A stretch of 35,591 bases of DNA from CAZUVM01 sp964623885 (lineage in GTDB: Bacteria > Verrucomicrobiota > Verrucomicrobiia > Limisphaerales > UBA8199), in assembly GCA_964623885.1 (NCBI GenBank), contig CAZUVM010000168.1:1-35591 (forward strand), written 5' to 3'. The translations under genes and the position numbers were made by a program. The first letter of the stretch is position 1, and each line of letters begins with the position of its first letter. Below, piece by piece: positions 14,310 to 22,823 of this stretch. Under the pieces are notes generated by a model. The model saw only the letters and a program-made list of their open reading frames with translations. It was not told where the DNA came from and made no database searches.

Positions 14310-15375
14310 GAACGTAATCGGGATGAACTCTTGGATGCGGCTGAGGATGGTGGAGATGACCAGACGTTCGGGAGGAGTCTCGCAATGGCGTAACGCATTG
14401 CCGCGGGGCATGGCTTTGTTTTTAGGTGCGTTTGGGATCATCAATGTTCTGGCTGGGCATCATACGGGCCACTTTGATGGGAATTTGTGGTGGGTCGATG
14501 TTCGGAGGCTTCCCAACAATGCGGCACATGGTTTTATCCTTTTTTCGGCGCTCGGCCTGCTCGCATACGCTTTCCGTCCCCCTCACCGGCTTTGGTCGCG
14601 CGCCTTCATCGTAGCGTGCGCAGCGGCGCTTGGGATAGTGGCGCTTCTCAATGCGGCGCTATTCTATGTGTTGCTTGCGAGCGGCGAAATCTCCTCCGGG
14701 TTTCCCGTTCCCTTTTCGCTGGTGTTAGCTTTGGCCTTGGTGACAATCTCCGCTAACGCCTGGCGTAGTCCGGGCACAATTCTACCTGCCACAAGACAGA
14801 GCCGCGGGCGAGCGTTCTGGCGTATCGGGGTTGTTTGCGTCGGATGCGCGATCGTGTTCCCACTTCTTCAAATGCTCTGCTTCGGCAAAACGGATTATCG
14901 CCGAGCGGCAGATGTCGCCGTGGTTTTGGGTGCACGCGCATATGCGGATGGTCGGCCATCAGATGCACTGGCGGACCGTGTGCGCACCGCCTGCCAGCTC
15001 TATCAGCAGGGACTGGTGCGCAAATTGATCTTCTCCGGCGGGCCGGGTGATGGCGCGATCACCGAACCCGAGGCCATGAAACGCATGGCCGTAAGCCTTG
15101 GAGTCAGCCAAGCAGATATCGCGCTGGATACAGCCGGCTTCAATACTCAGGCCACGGTGAGGAACACGGTTTCACTTAGTTCCCATCCGCGGGTGCTCGT
15201 GGTGAGTCATTTCTATCACCTTCCGCGGGTGAAACTGGCTTATCAGCGGGCGGGCTGGGATGTGTTCACTGTGCCGGCCAAAGAAACTTACGTTTTGCGC
15301 CAAACGCCTTACAACATCGCCCGCGAAGTGGCGGCGCTGTGGGTTTATTACGCCAAAGCGATTACTGGCTGTTGA
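14308..15375 (+). CDS. DUF218 (SanA/ElyC/YdcF-like) membrane protein
   Basis: This gene encodes a protein of up to 355 residues. The N-terminal half has about four membrane segments (about 35-55, 75-90, 97-120, 128-150, plus one near 170-190). The C-terminal half is a DUF218 domain: VAVVLGARAYADGRPSDAL, DRVRTACQLYQQG, KLIFSGGPGDG, EPEAMKRMAVSLGV, TQATVRNTV and VVSHFYHLPRVKLA. This family includes SanA and ElyC, linked to envelope and peptidoglycan precursor integrity, but the reaction is unknown. The start is unsure: the first ATG lies in a repeat, and M17 (14356) or M35 (14410) are better supported. The 3' end overlaps the convergent LOG gene by 14 bp. Confidence 0.85.
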   Translation: MNVIGMNSWMRLRMVEMTRRSGGVSQWRNALPRGMALFLGAFGIINVLAGHHTGHFDGNLWWVDVRRLPNNAAHGFILFSALGLLAYAFRPPHRLWSRAFIVACAAALGIVALLNAALFYVLLASGEISSGFPVPFSLVLALALVTISANAWRSPGTILPATRQSRGRAFWRIGVVCVGCAIVFPLLQMLCFGKTDYRRAADVAVVLGARAYADGRPSDALADRVRTACQLYQQGLVRKLIFSGGPGDGAITEPEAMKRMAVSLGVSQADIALDTAGFNTQATVRNTVSLSSHPRVLVVSHFYHLPRVKLAYQRAGWDVFTVPAKETYVLRQTPYNIAREVAALWVYYAKAITGC

Positions 15376-16393
15376 GCACGTCGATGAGCTGCCGCAGCCT
15401 TCCGTAGTCGCGGCGGTTAAAACCGAAAGCGATGCGGGGAAGCTGGAGACAATCCTCGTCGGCAACTTCCTCAGGTGTCGGATCGATCCGTTGAATCGGT
15501 GAACCGACGATGATATCGCCAAAATCCTGGTTCATGGCTTCGAGCGCGGAATCGGATGGCGCGTGTTTGAGACGAATCACAAATAATTCCTTTACGAACC
15601 GGCTCGATTGGAAGTTCCGATAGAACCGCGTAATTATTTTCACCGCTTGCTCGGTATCGTCCGTGATCTGGTACAAATTCAAATCATCGGGCGAGATGAG
15701 CTGATCGCGCAGGAGGTGCTCGCGGATGTGTTTGTCCCAGGTCTTCCAGTAGGTGCCACCCGGCCGATCGATCAGCACCAGGGGCATGAGCTGGCTTTTG
15801 CCGGTCTGCATCAGCGTCAACGCTTCATAGCCTTCATCCATGGTGCCGAAGCCGCCGGGAAACAGCGCAATGGCATCCGAGTGCCGAATGAAGATCAGCT
15901 TCCGGGTAAAGAAATACTTGAAGGTGACGAGTTTCTTGTCTTCGCGGATCACCGGATTGGCGGTTTGTTCCCAGGGCAAGCGGATGTTAGCGCCGAAACT
16001 CTTTTCCGGGCCGGCCCCTTCGTGGCCGGCGTGCATAATTCCACCACCCGCGCCAGTGATGACCATAAAGCCGGCTTCGGATATTTTGCGACCGAACTCA
16101 AGCGCCTGCTGATACTCCATCCGATTCGGTAACGTGCGCGCCGAACCGAAGATGGTCACCTTTCGAGACCCGGCGTACGGCGCGAACAGTTTAAAGGCAT
16201 AACGCAGTTCACGCAGCGCAGTCTGGATCACCTTTACGTCGCCGGTGTCCTGGACATCGGTTAACAATTTCAGGGCGTTTTCAATAATATCGGCGACGTT
16301 TTCTTCGTTGTATCCTCCGCCCTTGTAGTTGATGAGGTCGAGAATACGCCGCTTCAGCTCAGGGTCGACCGCCGGCTTTTCAGTTTTTATCAT
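15362..16393 (-). CDS. LOG-family Rossmann protein (TIGR00730-like)
   Basis: This gene encodes a 343-residue cytoplasmic protein. The LOG / lysine-decarboxylase-like domain is clear: KVTIFGSARTLP, GRKISEAGFMVITGAGGGIMHAGHEGA, then the signature FPGGFGTMDEGYEALTLMQTGK. The family includes nucleotide 5'-monophosphate phosphoribohydrolases (cytokinin-activating LOG in plants, PpnN in bacteria). This one is longer, with an N-terminal helical part (about 1-75) and a C-terminal extension of about 100 residues, closer to the larger type. The start was taken at the ATG at 16393 rather than a TTG 12 codons upstream. The gene is single, convergent with the DUF218 gene. The exact substrate is unknown. 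Confidence 0.88.
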   Translation of the reverse strand: MIKTEKPAVDPELKRRILDLINYKGGGYNEENVADIIENALKLLTDVQDTGDVKVIQTALRELRYAFKLFAPYAGSRKVTIFGSARTLPNRMEYQQALEFGRKISEAGFMVITGAGGGIMHAGHEGAGPEKSFGANIRLPWEQTANPVIREDKKLVTFKYFFTRKLIFIRHSDAIALFPGGFGTMDEGYEALTLMQTGKSQLMPLVLIDRPGGTYWKTWDKHIREHLLRDQLISPDDLNLYQITDDTEQAVKIITRFYRNFQSSRFVKELFVIRLKHAPSDSALEAMNQDFGDIIVGSPIQRIDPTPEEVADEDCLQLPRIAFGFNRRDYGRLRQLIDVLNSQ

Positions 16394-16492
16394 TACAGGG
16401 GAGGATAGACATTCGCCCGGTGAAAGCAATGCGCAGGCAACATAAGCACCGCTGCAGGTGAGGGTGCCAGGTTAACAACCCGGGGATTCCGC

Positions 16493-16936
16493 TCAGAAGC
16501 GGCTGATCAACTCGGCTCGTTCCAATTTGGTCAGATCGGCAGGAACATTTCGGGCGATTTTTGCTCGCAATTGTGGATCGAGCTCTTCGAGCAATTGATG
16601 ATTGATTTCCCGGCTGGCGGCCAGGTAACAACGCTCAACATCCTGGGTGCGGGCTAGCACGTTTAGCCTTTGGGCCAATTGCCGCACGAAACGTTTGCGC
16701 GTTTCGAGCTCGATATTGTGCCGTTCGCCATCCGACATAGCGCCGCCGGCCTTCATCCCGGTCCCGCGGGGAAACCGGCCGGACAGGTCAGAAACACGAT
16801 CGACAAGTCGGCCGTGGGCCGCGCGATTGTCAAATTGTTCCAGAAATTCCAGGCGCGGAGAGCGATGGGAATTATGATTTTCGAGTTTAAATGCTTTGAA
16901 GCCTCCGAGGTCAACTACCACTAGCAACGTATTCAT
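16493..16936 (-). CDS. Host-attachment-protein family (PF10116-like)
   Basis: This gene encodes a 147-residue protein from the ATG at 16936. The longer frame (to 17050) adds 38 residues without family features. It starts with the strand MNTLLVVVDLGGFKAFKLE. The middle has the conserved DRVSDLSGRFPRG and GERHNIELETRKRFVRQLAQRL, and the end PADLTKLERAELISRF matches the 'K-D-L-T' tail of the family. Despite its name, this family resembles archaeal/eukaryotic release-factor (eRF1) domains, and its role outside plant-associated bacteria is unclear. No signal peptide is present. It lies 99 bp upstream of the LOG gene on the same strand. Confidence 0.75.
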   Translation of the reverse strand: MNTLLVVVDLGGFKAFKLENHNSHRSPRLEFLEQFDNRAAHGRLVDRVSDLSGRFPRGTGMKAGGAMSDGERHNIELETRKRFVRQLAQRLNVLARTQDVERCYLAASREINHQLLEELDPQLRAKIARNVPADLTKLERAELISRF

Positions 16937-17018
16937 TCGTTTGTGCCAGGTTAAAAGCCAATTTGAACAGGCCCGCCGGTCCTCCCGCCCGAACCCATCC
17001 TCCTGCAACATAACACAG

Positions 17019-17037
17019 GTTTCGGAAACGGAAACCG
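17019..17037 (-). terminator. Weak candidate terminator after the pectinesterase gene
   Basis: A GGTTTC / GAAACC hairpin lies 45-63 bp beyond the pectinesterase stop on the minus strand, followed by a moderately T-rich TGTGTTATGTT. The stem is short, so this is only a candidate. Confidence 0.3.
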
Positions 17038-17081
17038 GCTTTGTTTCCAATTGGGATTAAGCGGAAAAGAATGTGACAGGT

Positions 17082-20000
17082 CTAAGGCAAGGGCGGGCCG
17101 ACTTTCAAACGATAGAAGCGAGCTGGATAATTTGAGGTGCCCGGATCGGACCACTGGAAGGGTGAGGGCGGTGAATTGGTAATGAAAAGCGTGCCCCAAT
17201 TCACCAGGTCGGTCGAAGTCTGCACGGCATAGTCCGGCCCCACATCGGCACTCACGGTCAGCGTGAATTGCCCGCCAACGAAATTCGCAGAGCTCACATT
17301 AGGCTGATTGAGCGAATTCACGATCACGCTGAATGTGTTCGTCGCGCTCAGGATAGGAGCGCCGTCATCGGACACCACGATCACAACCACATTTGTTTTG
17401 CCGGCATCGTTCACCTGGGGTCGCCAGGCATATAGTCCATCCGGTGTGATCGAACCGCTGCCGGACAATTGGCTGAAACTGATCGTTTCTGCCGGCATGT
17501 CGGCATCGGTCGCGGTGTTTGTCACAAATAGTGTGATCCCGACTGTGTTGGTAAAGACGCTGCCGTTGGCCGGCGCGGTGAAAACCGGCGGGGCAGTGTT
17601 TGGGTGCGGATTCACGGTGAGCGTTGCCGTCGCACTGGTCGCCGAACCCGCGGGCGTAGTGACAATCACCGAATAAATTCCAGAGTCAGCCAGATGGGCA
17701 ATGGCAATCGCCAGAGTGGCGTTGGTAGCGCTTGCCAGGTTGGTGCCGTTCTTAAGCCATTGGTAGGCGGGGTTGGGAATACCCGTTGCGCTCACGGTCA
17801 GCGACACCGAATCACCCGCAGTCACGGTTTGGCTGGCCGGGTTGGTCAGAATATTCGGTGCGAGTGCCGGCCTCCAACCGTACAGCCAGTTGGTCGCATT
17901 GGCCGCCGCCAGCAGACGCTGGTCGCCATCAGGCAAGACCGTCAATCCGAGCGACACAGGGAGCGATCCGTCCACGTTGCTGTTCCCGTGCTCCCACAGG
18001 ACGTAGCTGCTCAAAATTGACGAAACGGGCGTCACATAATGGTTTGTATCGATCAGGCAACCCGTAAACGATACCAGACCATTGGCCGTCCCGTTCGCGC
18101 CTTCGAGCGTGATCGTATTTACGGCAGGATCCGCCTGCAGCGAACAGTTCACGTACGAAAAACCATTTGCCGTGTACGACCCGGATGGGTTCAGCCAATG
18201 CGTGGTCGCATTGCTCGTCGAACTGAAATCCGTCCGTGCCGCATCGAGGTTATAATTGTTTGTGACATAAATATTCGGCACGGTGTAAATGAGGCAGTTG
18301 GTGAAGAACAGATTGCCGCCGCCCCAGATGTAATCGAAATTGCCCCGCACGGTGCTCTGGTAAAAGTACCCTTGCGCCGAGTTCACGTTGGCCAGGATGG
18401 TGTCTTGCAGGCTATTGACATCCGCGTTGTTGAGGATGAACCGACTGGCACCTGTGTTTATCATGAGCGCCTCCGCCTGGGAACCGCCTTGCGGCGTGCG
18501 GTTCACTACCGTTAGGTTTTCGATGGCGATATCATTGCCGTTGATCTTAAAGGCCATCCGGCTCCCGGTCGACCCTCCCGGAGCGATATTTGCATTGTTG
18601 CCGTAACCCACCACCGTGCCGAGCCGGCTTTGGCCTCGGAACGTGATGTTCGACTTCGAGGACACGTTCACAATCTCGACATAATTGCCGTTCCGAATGT
18701 TGATCAGGCGGTAGGTCGAGTTATTCAACGGGATGTTATCCACCGCGCCCTGGACGGTAGCAAAGTCCCCGCTGCCATCGGCTGCAACCACGAGATTAGT
18801 CGGATTTGCCGGTCCAGTCGGTTTCGTGGTGAACCGCCAGGCAGCGCTATTGGAAATCCCGGCAAAATAAGCGCCGGTGGGCGACGCCACGATACCGTTG
18901 TCGAGTGTGACGTAATAGGTCTGGTTCGACGTCAGTACGCCGGAATGCGGATAGATTGCCGCGACGTTGCTATTGATGATGACGGGGAAGTAATTAAACG
19001 CCGTGTTGTCGCCAGGGAACAAACTGCGCGGTTGAATGTTGTTCGTCAGCAAAATCCCCTGGCCCGAGTTCAAGGTGCTGATGACCACTGTGTTCGAGCC
19101 CATATCAATGACATCCACTGGAGTGGTGATATTGGTGACGTTGAAGATTCGGATCCGGCCGCTGTTGCGGATGGAAACTGTTTCGTTAAACGTAACGTAC
19201 AGCGGCGTGTCGTAGCACACGGCCGTGGCGCCATTTGCCGGGGAGAACGCGGTAGCCACCAGGTTGGTTGAGTTGACCACTAACAGCGCGCTTGCGCTGA
19301 CGGCGCCGCCGGCCGCATTCGTCGCCGCCAGGTAATAAGTGCCGATGTTCGACCCCTGCGCGCTCGCGATGTTAAGTGTTGCGCTGGTCGCACCCGGCAG
19401 CGCGGCATCATTCTTGTACCATTGCAACGTCGGCGTCGGCACACCGCTTACTGCGGCAGCAAGCTCCGCCGGATCACCCTCGTTCACAACGGTGTTCGTT
19501 GGCTGGGTCGTTATAGACGGTGCAACAATCACCGTCAGCAATGCGCTATTGGTCACCATGCCCACCACGTTGCTGGCGATGACCGACACAGCGGTTCCAT
19601 CAAGCGCGTAGGGAATATTGTTAAAGGTTAATGCTGTCGTGGTAGCGCCTGGAACTGAAATTCCGTTCGTCAACCACTGCAACGTGGGCGGCGGATTGGC
19701 GATCACGACTCGCGTATTAAAGGTGTAGCTGCTCCCAGCGATGACCGTGACATTGGTCGGCCCCGACAGCACCGGCAGCACATTGCCCACAATCAGCAGC
19801 GCCAGCCGGCTGGTCACTGAATTAATCCCGTTCTCAGCCACAACACCGTAGTACCCGGAATCTGAGAATTGCGCGCTGGCGATGGTAAAGGTCGCATTCG
19901 TAGCGTCCGGTTGGAGCGTCGGCGCAGCGGTACCGTCTTCGCCGTAAAAATACCACTGGTATGTAATCGGCGCCTGCCCAGTGGCAATGACGGAGAAGCT

Positions 20001-22622
20001 CGCCGGATCATTAGTGGAAACGACAGTATCGGCTGGCTGAGCGGTAATCGTCACTTGCGGCGTCACCACCAGATTGATCTGCCCCGGGGTGGTGTCGCTA
20101 ATTGCATAGGAACCATTGATGCTGCCGCTAGCGATGACCGGCACAGAATTAAATGAACCGGTTCTCGTGCCGGCATATTGGATCAATGTGTAAGTGCCGG
20201 CCGTCAGCGGCGCGCCGGAAACGTTCAGCGTGATGGCATTGCCGGCTGCGATGTTGAGGTTGCCCTGCACCACCAATAAGTCGCTCGCGCCAGGCGCGTT
20301 GACGACGTCAAACACGGAAGCCGCCCCGCTCTGCAGTGAAAGATTTGTCGCCAGTGTCAATGTGCCGATGGCAACACCCGGCGCAATAGTCGCCCCGCTA
20401 TTAACGGCAACCGCGCCACCCACGAGGCCGGTGCCACCCAAAGTACCGCCGGCAACAGTCACCTTCCCCGCGCCGAAAGTGGTCACGTCGTAAGCGTTCG
20501 TCCCGTTCACCAATAACGTTCCGGCGCTCACCAACGCGAGCCCATTGAAGTAATTGCTGCCCGCCAGCGCGAGCGTGCCTGCCCCGACCTTGGTCAACCC
20601 ACCCAGATTACCCATTAATACCCCCGCCGCGCTGTTTGCCGGTTGGAGCCCGTCCGAGTTGCCAATGTTCGCGCTGAGCGTGAGAGTGGTGCCCGCGCTG
20701 TTCACGTCAAACGTGCCGCCGAGGCCGTTCAGGGTGATCGCGCGATTCTCGGTTGCGCTGGTCCCGATATAGCGCAATGTGCCGCCTGTGAAATCAATCG
20801 GACCAGCGGCCAACCCGGCCAGGTCGTTGACTTCCACTACTCCGGCGTTGAGATAATTCGCGCCGGTCATCGTGTTCGCTGTCGGGCTCAACACCAATTT
20901 CCCGCCGCCGGATTTGGTGAGCGACGCGGGGGAGCCGTTATCCGCCAGGCTCGAGCTAATGCTCAAATCGGCCGAGGCATTCTGGTACACGATCAAATCC
21001 GCGCCTGGGCCGGCGAGCAGCGTACCGCCGGTAATGCTTGTCGCGCCTCCCCCCGTTACCAAAAGGCCGCCTGATGTCAGCGTCAGCGTACCATCCAGCG
21101 TCACCGTCGCGGCGCCGGCAAGCTTCAGTGAGTTGATGTTCGAGCCCGCGCCCACGTCGGCAACGGGGCTGCCGCTCAAACTCACGTTGTCCGTCGACGC
21201 CCACGTTGTCGGATCAGCACTCGTATTATAGCCGGCGAACGGGGCAAGGGTTGGACCGACCGCCCAGTCCGCGCCATTCACAATCGCCCATCCGCCCAGA
21301 ATACCGTTATTGTTAGCGGACGTGGTAGTGATGGTATTGCCGGAGCTATTCGTCATGGCATTCAGCGTTCCGCCTGTCTGTCGCGCGATCGCGGCTAACG
21401 CGATTGCACCGTTCGCGGCCGCACCATTCAACGTCAAGGATTTCACCGTAGACGCCCCTGGCTTCACAGTGGTCGCCGTGATCCCGTTCTCCGCGCCCGC
21501 GGCGGTCGCCACGACGTTCCCGTTCGAAAGCACCAGCGAGCCGCCGCCCAAAATCACCGGCCCGGAAATCTTTTTGGCGGTCTTTTCGACCGACTTGTCA
21601 AAAACCAAATCGCCGGCGTTCAAAGTCACATTCGAGTAACTGACTCCAGTGGCGTACGGCTGGTTGGTAATCGTCAGCGTGCCGGCCGTCGACTTTGACA
21701 ACGTGCATTGGGAATAGCGCCCGACGCCACGGCCGCCGCCAATAAAACCGCTGCGGGCATCGAGGTTGGTCATGATTGTGATGCTCAACCCATCCATGAT
21801 GCCGCCATTATCCATGACCATTTTATTAACCTGCAGATACTTCGTGGACGAGGTGCCGAACAGCGTGCCGCCGTTGAGGATCAGAACCTTGCTCCCGCCC
21901 AGAATTCCCTGCCCCGGCGACGAGCCGCCGCTGGTAAAGACCAGTTTCCCATTCGTGTTCACCAGCACGTCGCCGGAGAAATACGCCCGAGTATCATTCC
22001 CGCCCACCCACACCGTGCCATTGTTGATCGATGCCAAGCCGGTATATCGGTCGTTGCCGGAAATGTTGTGGCTAATCGTGCCGCCGCCTTCCAGGCTCCA
22101 ACCGCTTGCGCCGCCGAAATATTGCGGGATGGCATTGCTCGTGCCAGCGGCAGCGGTCACGATTCCGCCGCCGTTCGTGAACGACAAGGTGAACGCCTGC
22201 AGCAGGGTGTAACTGGTGTTGAAAGTGAGATTCGAAAGAATAAGGTCACCACCGAGGGTTACCACGCCGCCCACGCCGCTCACGCCGAATACCGCGCTGT
22301 CGCCATTCGTGCTGTTCCAAGGCGTGTCGGCAATGCCGTTCCACCAGTTGGTGGCCGTCGAACTCCAGATGCCGGAGCCATCCTGCGCGCCAAGCGTGGT
22401 CGGGTCGGCATCCCAGGTCAGGACGCCGGCCGGCACCGCCGTCGCGGCCAGGCAGACGCCGGCCACTGAGGCGACCGCCCACTTGCGGAGACGCGCGCCC
22501 GACGGTGTTTGCCCGAGCCAGTTTGCTGGTTTTCCAACAGAAGCAGGTTGTGCGAGGTACATAGGCGCTCGATGGTTGAAGGCATTTTGGTTCAATTGAC
22601 TAATGACCGCATCATACCCCAA
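17082..22622 (-). CDS. Giant secreted pectinesterase with autotransporter-type strand repeats and Ig-like domains
   Basis: The protein has 1846 residues. A long N-region and signal sequence occupy about 48-66. Residues 70-850 are a beta-helix of autotransporter-associated strand repeats (for example LTKVGAGTLALAGSNYFNG). Three Ig-like domains follow (about 857-1117, each with a QWYK/QWLT-like strand), then a Big_5-type domain (SPANGATAV, 1120-1275). A CE8 pectinesterase domain comes next (1278-1580), then another Ig-like domain and a cadherin-like domain. It ends in the phylum-typical module YAVQTSTDLVNW...RFYRL. The CE8 catalytic set is present: GNYVE near 1312, QAEAL, QDTI near 1406, DYIWG near 1430 and AART near 1462. 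It should de-esterify pectin outside the cell. There is no outer-membrane barrel, so it is not a classical autotransporter. Confidence 0.92.
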   Translation of the reverse strand: MGYDAVISQLNQNAFNHRAPMYLAQPASVGKPANWLGQTPSGARLRKWAVASVAGVCLAATAVPAGVLTWDADPTTLGAQDGSGIWSSTATNWWNGIADTPWNSTNGDSAVFGVSGVGGVVTLGGDLILSNLTFNTSYTLLQAFTLSFTNGGGIVTAAAGTSNAIPQYFGGASGWSLEGGGTISHNISGNDRYTGLASINNGTVWVGGNDTRAYFSGDVLVNTNGKLVFTSGGSSPGQGILGGSKVLILNGGTLFGTSSTKYLQVNKMVMDNGGIMDGLSITIMTNLDARSGFIGGGRGVGRYSQCTLSKSTAGTLTITNQPYATGVSYSNVTLNAGDLVFDKSVEKTAKKISGPVILGGGSLVLSNGNVVATAAGAENGITATTVKPGASTVKSLTLNGAAANGAIALAAIARQTGGTLNAMTNSSGNTITTTSANNNGILGGWAIVNGADWAVGPTLAPFAGYNTSADPTTWASTDNVSLSGSPVADVGAGSNINSLKLAGAATVTLDGTLTLTSGGLLVTGGGATSITGGTLLAGPGADLIVYQNASADLSISSSLADNGSPASLTKSGGGKLVLSPTANTMTGANYLNAGVVEVNDLAGLAAGPIDFTGGTLRYIGTSATENRAITLNGLGGTFDVNSAGTTLTLSANIGNSDGLQPANSAAGVLMGNLGGLTKVGAGTLALAGSNYFNGLALVSAGTLLVNGTNAYDVTTFGAGKVTVAGGTLGGTGLVGGAVAVNSGATIAPGVAIGTLTLATNLSLQSGAASVFDVVNAPGASDLLVVQGNLNIAAGNAITLNVSGAPLTAGTYTLIQYAGTRTGSFNSVPVIASGSINGSYAISDTTPGQINLVVTPQVTITAQPADTVVSTNDPASFSVIATGQAPITYQWYFYGEDGTAAPTLQPDATNATFTIASAQFSDSGYYGVVAENGINSVTSRLALLIVGNVLPVLSGPTNVTVIAGSSYTFNTRVVIANPPPTLQWLTNGISVPGATTTALTFNNIPYALDGTAVSVIASNVVGMVTNSALLTVIVAPSITTQPTNTVVNEGDPAELAAAVSGVPTPTLQWYKNDAALPGATSATLNIASAQGSNIGTYYLAATNAAGGAVSASALLVVNSTNLVATAFSPANGATAVCYDTPLYVTFNETVSIRNSGRIRIFNVTNITTPVDVIDMGSNTVVISTLNSGQGILLTNNIQPRSLFPGDNTAFNYFPVIINSNVAAIYPHSGVLTSNQTYYVTLDNGIVASPTGAYFAGISNSAAWRFTTKPTGPANPTNLVVAADGSGDFATVQGAVDNIPLNNSTYRLINIRNGNYVEIVNVSSKSNITFRGQSRLGTVVGYGNNANIAPGGSTGSRMAFKINGNDIAIENLTVVNRTPQGGSQAEALMINTGASRFILNNADVNSLQDTILANVNSAQGYFYQSTVRGNFDYIWGGGNLFFTNCLIYTVPNIYVTNNYNLDAARTDFSSTSNATTHWLNPSGSYTANGFSYVNCSLQADPAVNTITLEGANGTANGLVSFTGCLIDTNHYVTPVSSILSSYVLWEHGNSNVDGSLPVSLGLTVLPDGDQRLLAAANATNWLYGWRPALAPNILTNPASQTVTAGDSVSLTVSATGIPNPAYQWLKNGTNLASATNATLAIAIAHLADSGIYSVIVTTPAGSATSATATLTVNPHPNTAPPVFTAPANGSVFTNTVGITLFVTNTATDADMPAETISFSQLSGSGSITPDGLYAWRPQVNDAGKTNVVVIVVSDDGAPILSATNTFSVIVNSLNQPNVSSANFVGGQFTLTVSADVGPDYAVQTSTDLVNWGTLFITNSPPSPFQWSDPGTSNYPARFYRLKVGPPLP

Positions 22623-22645
22623 ACCCCGCCGCTAAAATCTGCGAA

Positions 22646-22673
22646 GTTGTGCAGACTTCCTCCAAAATTGTGC
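22646..22673. promoter_or_regulatory. Paired TTGTGCA direct repeats upstream of the pectinesterase
   Basis: Two copies of TTGTGCA (22646 and 22667) are 21 bp apart, two helical turns, and 24-51 bp upstream of the pectinesterase start. This could be a site for an activator bound to one face of the DNA. With seven-base units, chance cannot be excluded. The rest of the 201-bp gap shows nothing clear. Confidence 0.3.
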
Positions 22674-22823
22674 ATTTCCGTATTCGGTTAAACGTGCGTG
22701 GGACGGACAGGTTAACCCTCTCCCTACTGGCGTACCCGTGAAGCGGTCTCCGGCTCTATTTGGCCGCGGCCGAGCACCGGCCCAAGTGGCTGCGCGCCGC
22801 TTATTAGGCGACACAGCGGGCGA

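Noticed and set aside
16394..16429. TTG start 12 codons upstream for the LOG gene
   Set aside because: The ATG at 16393 is preferred; the extra residues show no family features and no ribosome site was seen for either.
21708..22469. Plus-strand open frames opposite the pectinesterase (also at 18039-18515 and 18630-19271)
   Set aside because: The repetitive minus-strand gene leaves open frames on the other strand; none has a signal, motif or plausible start region.
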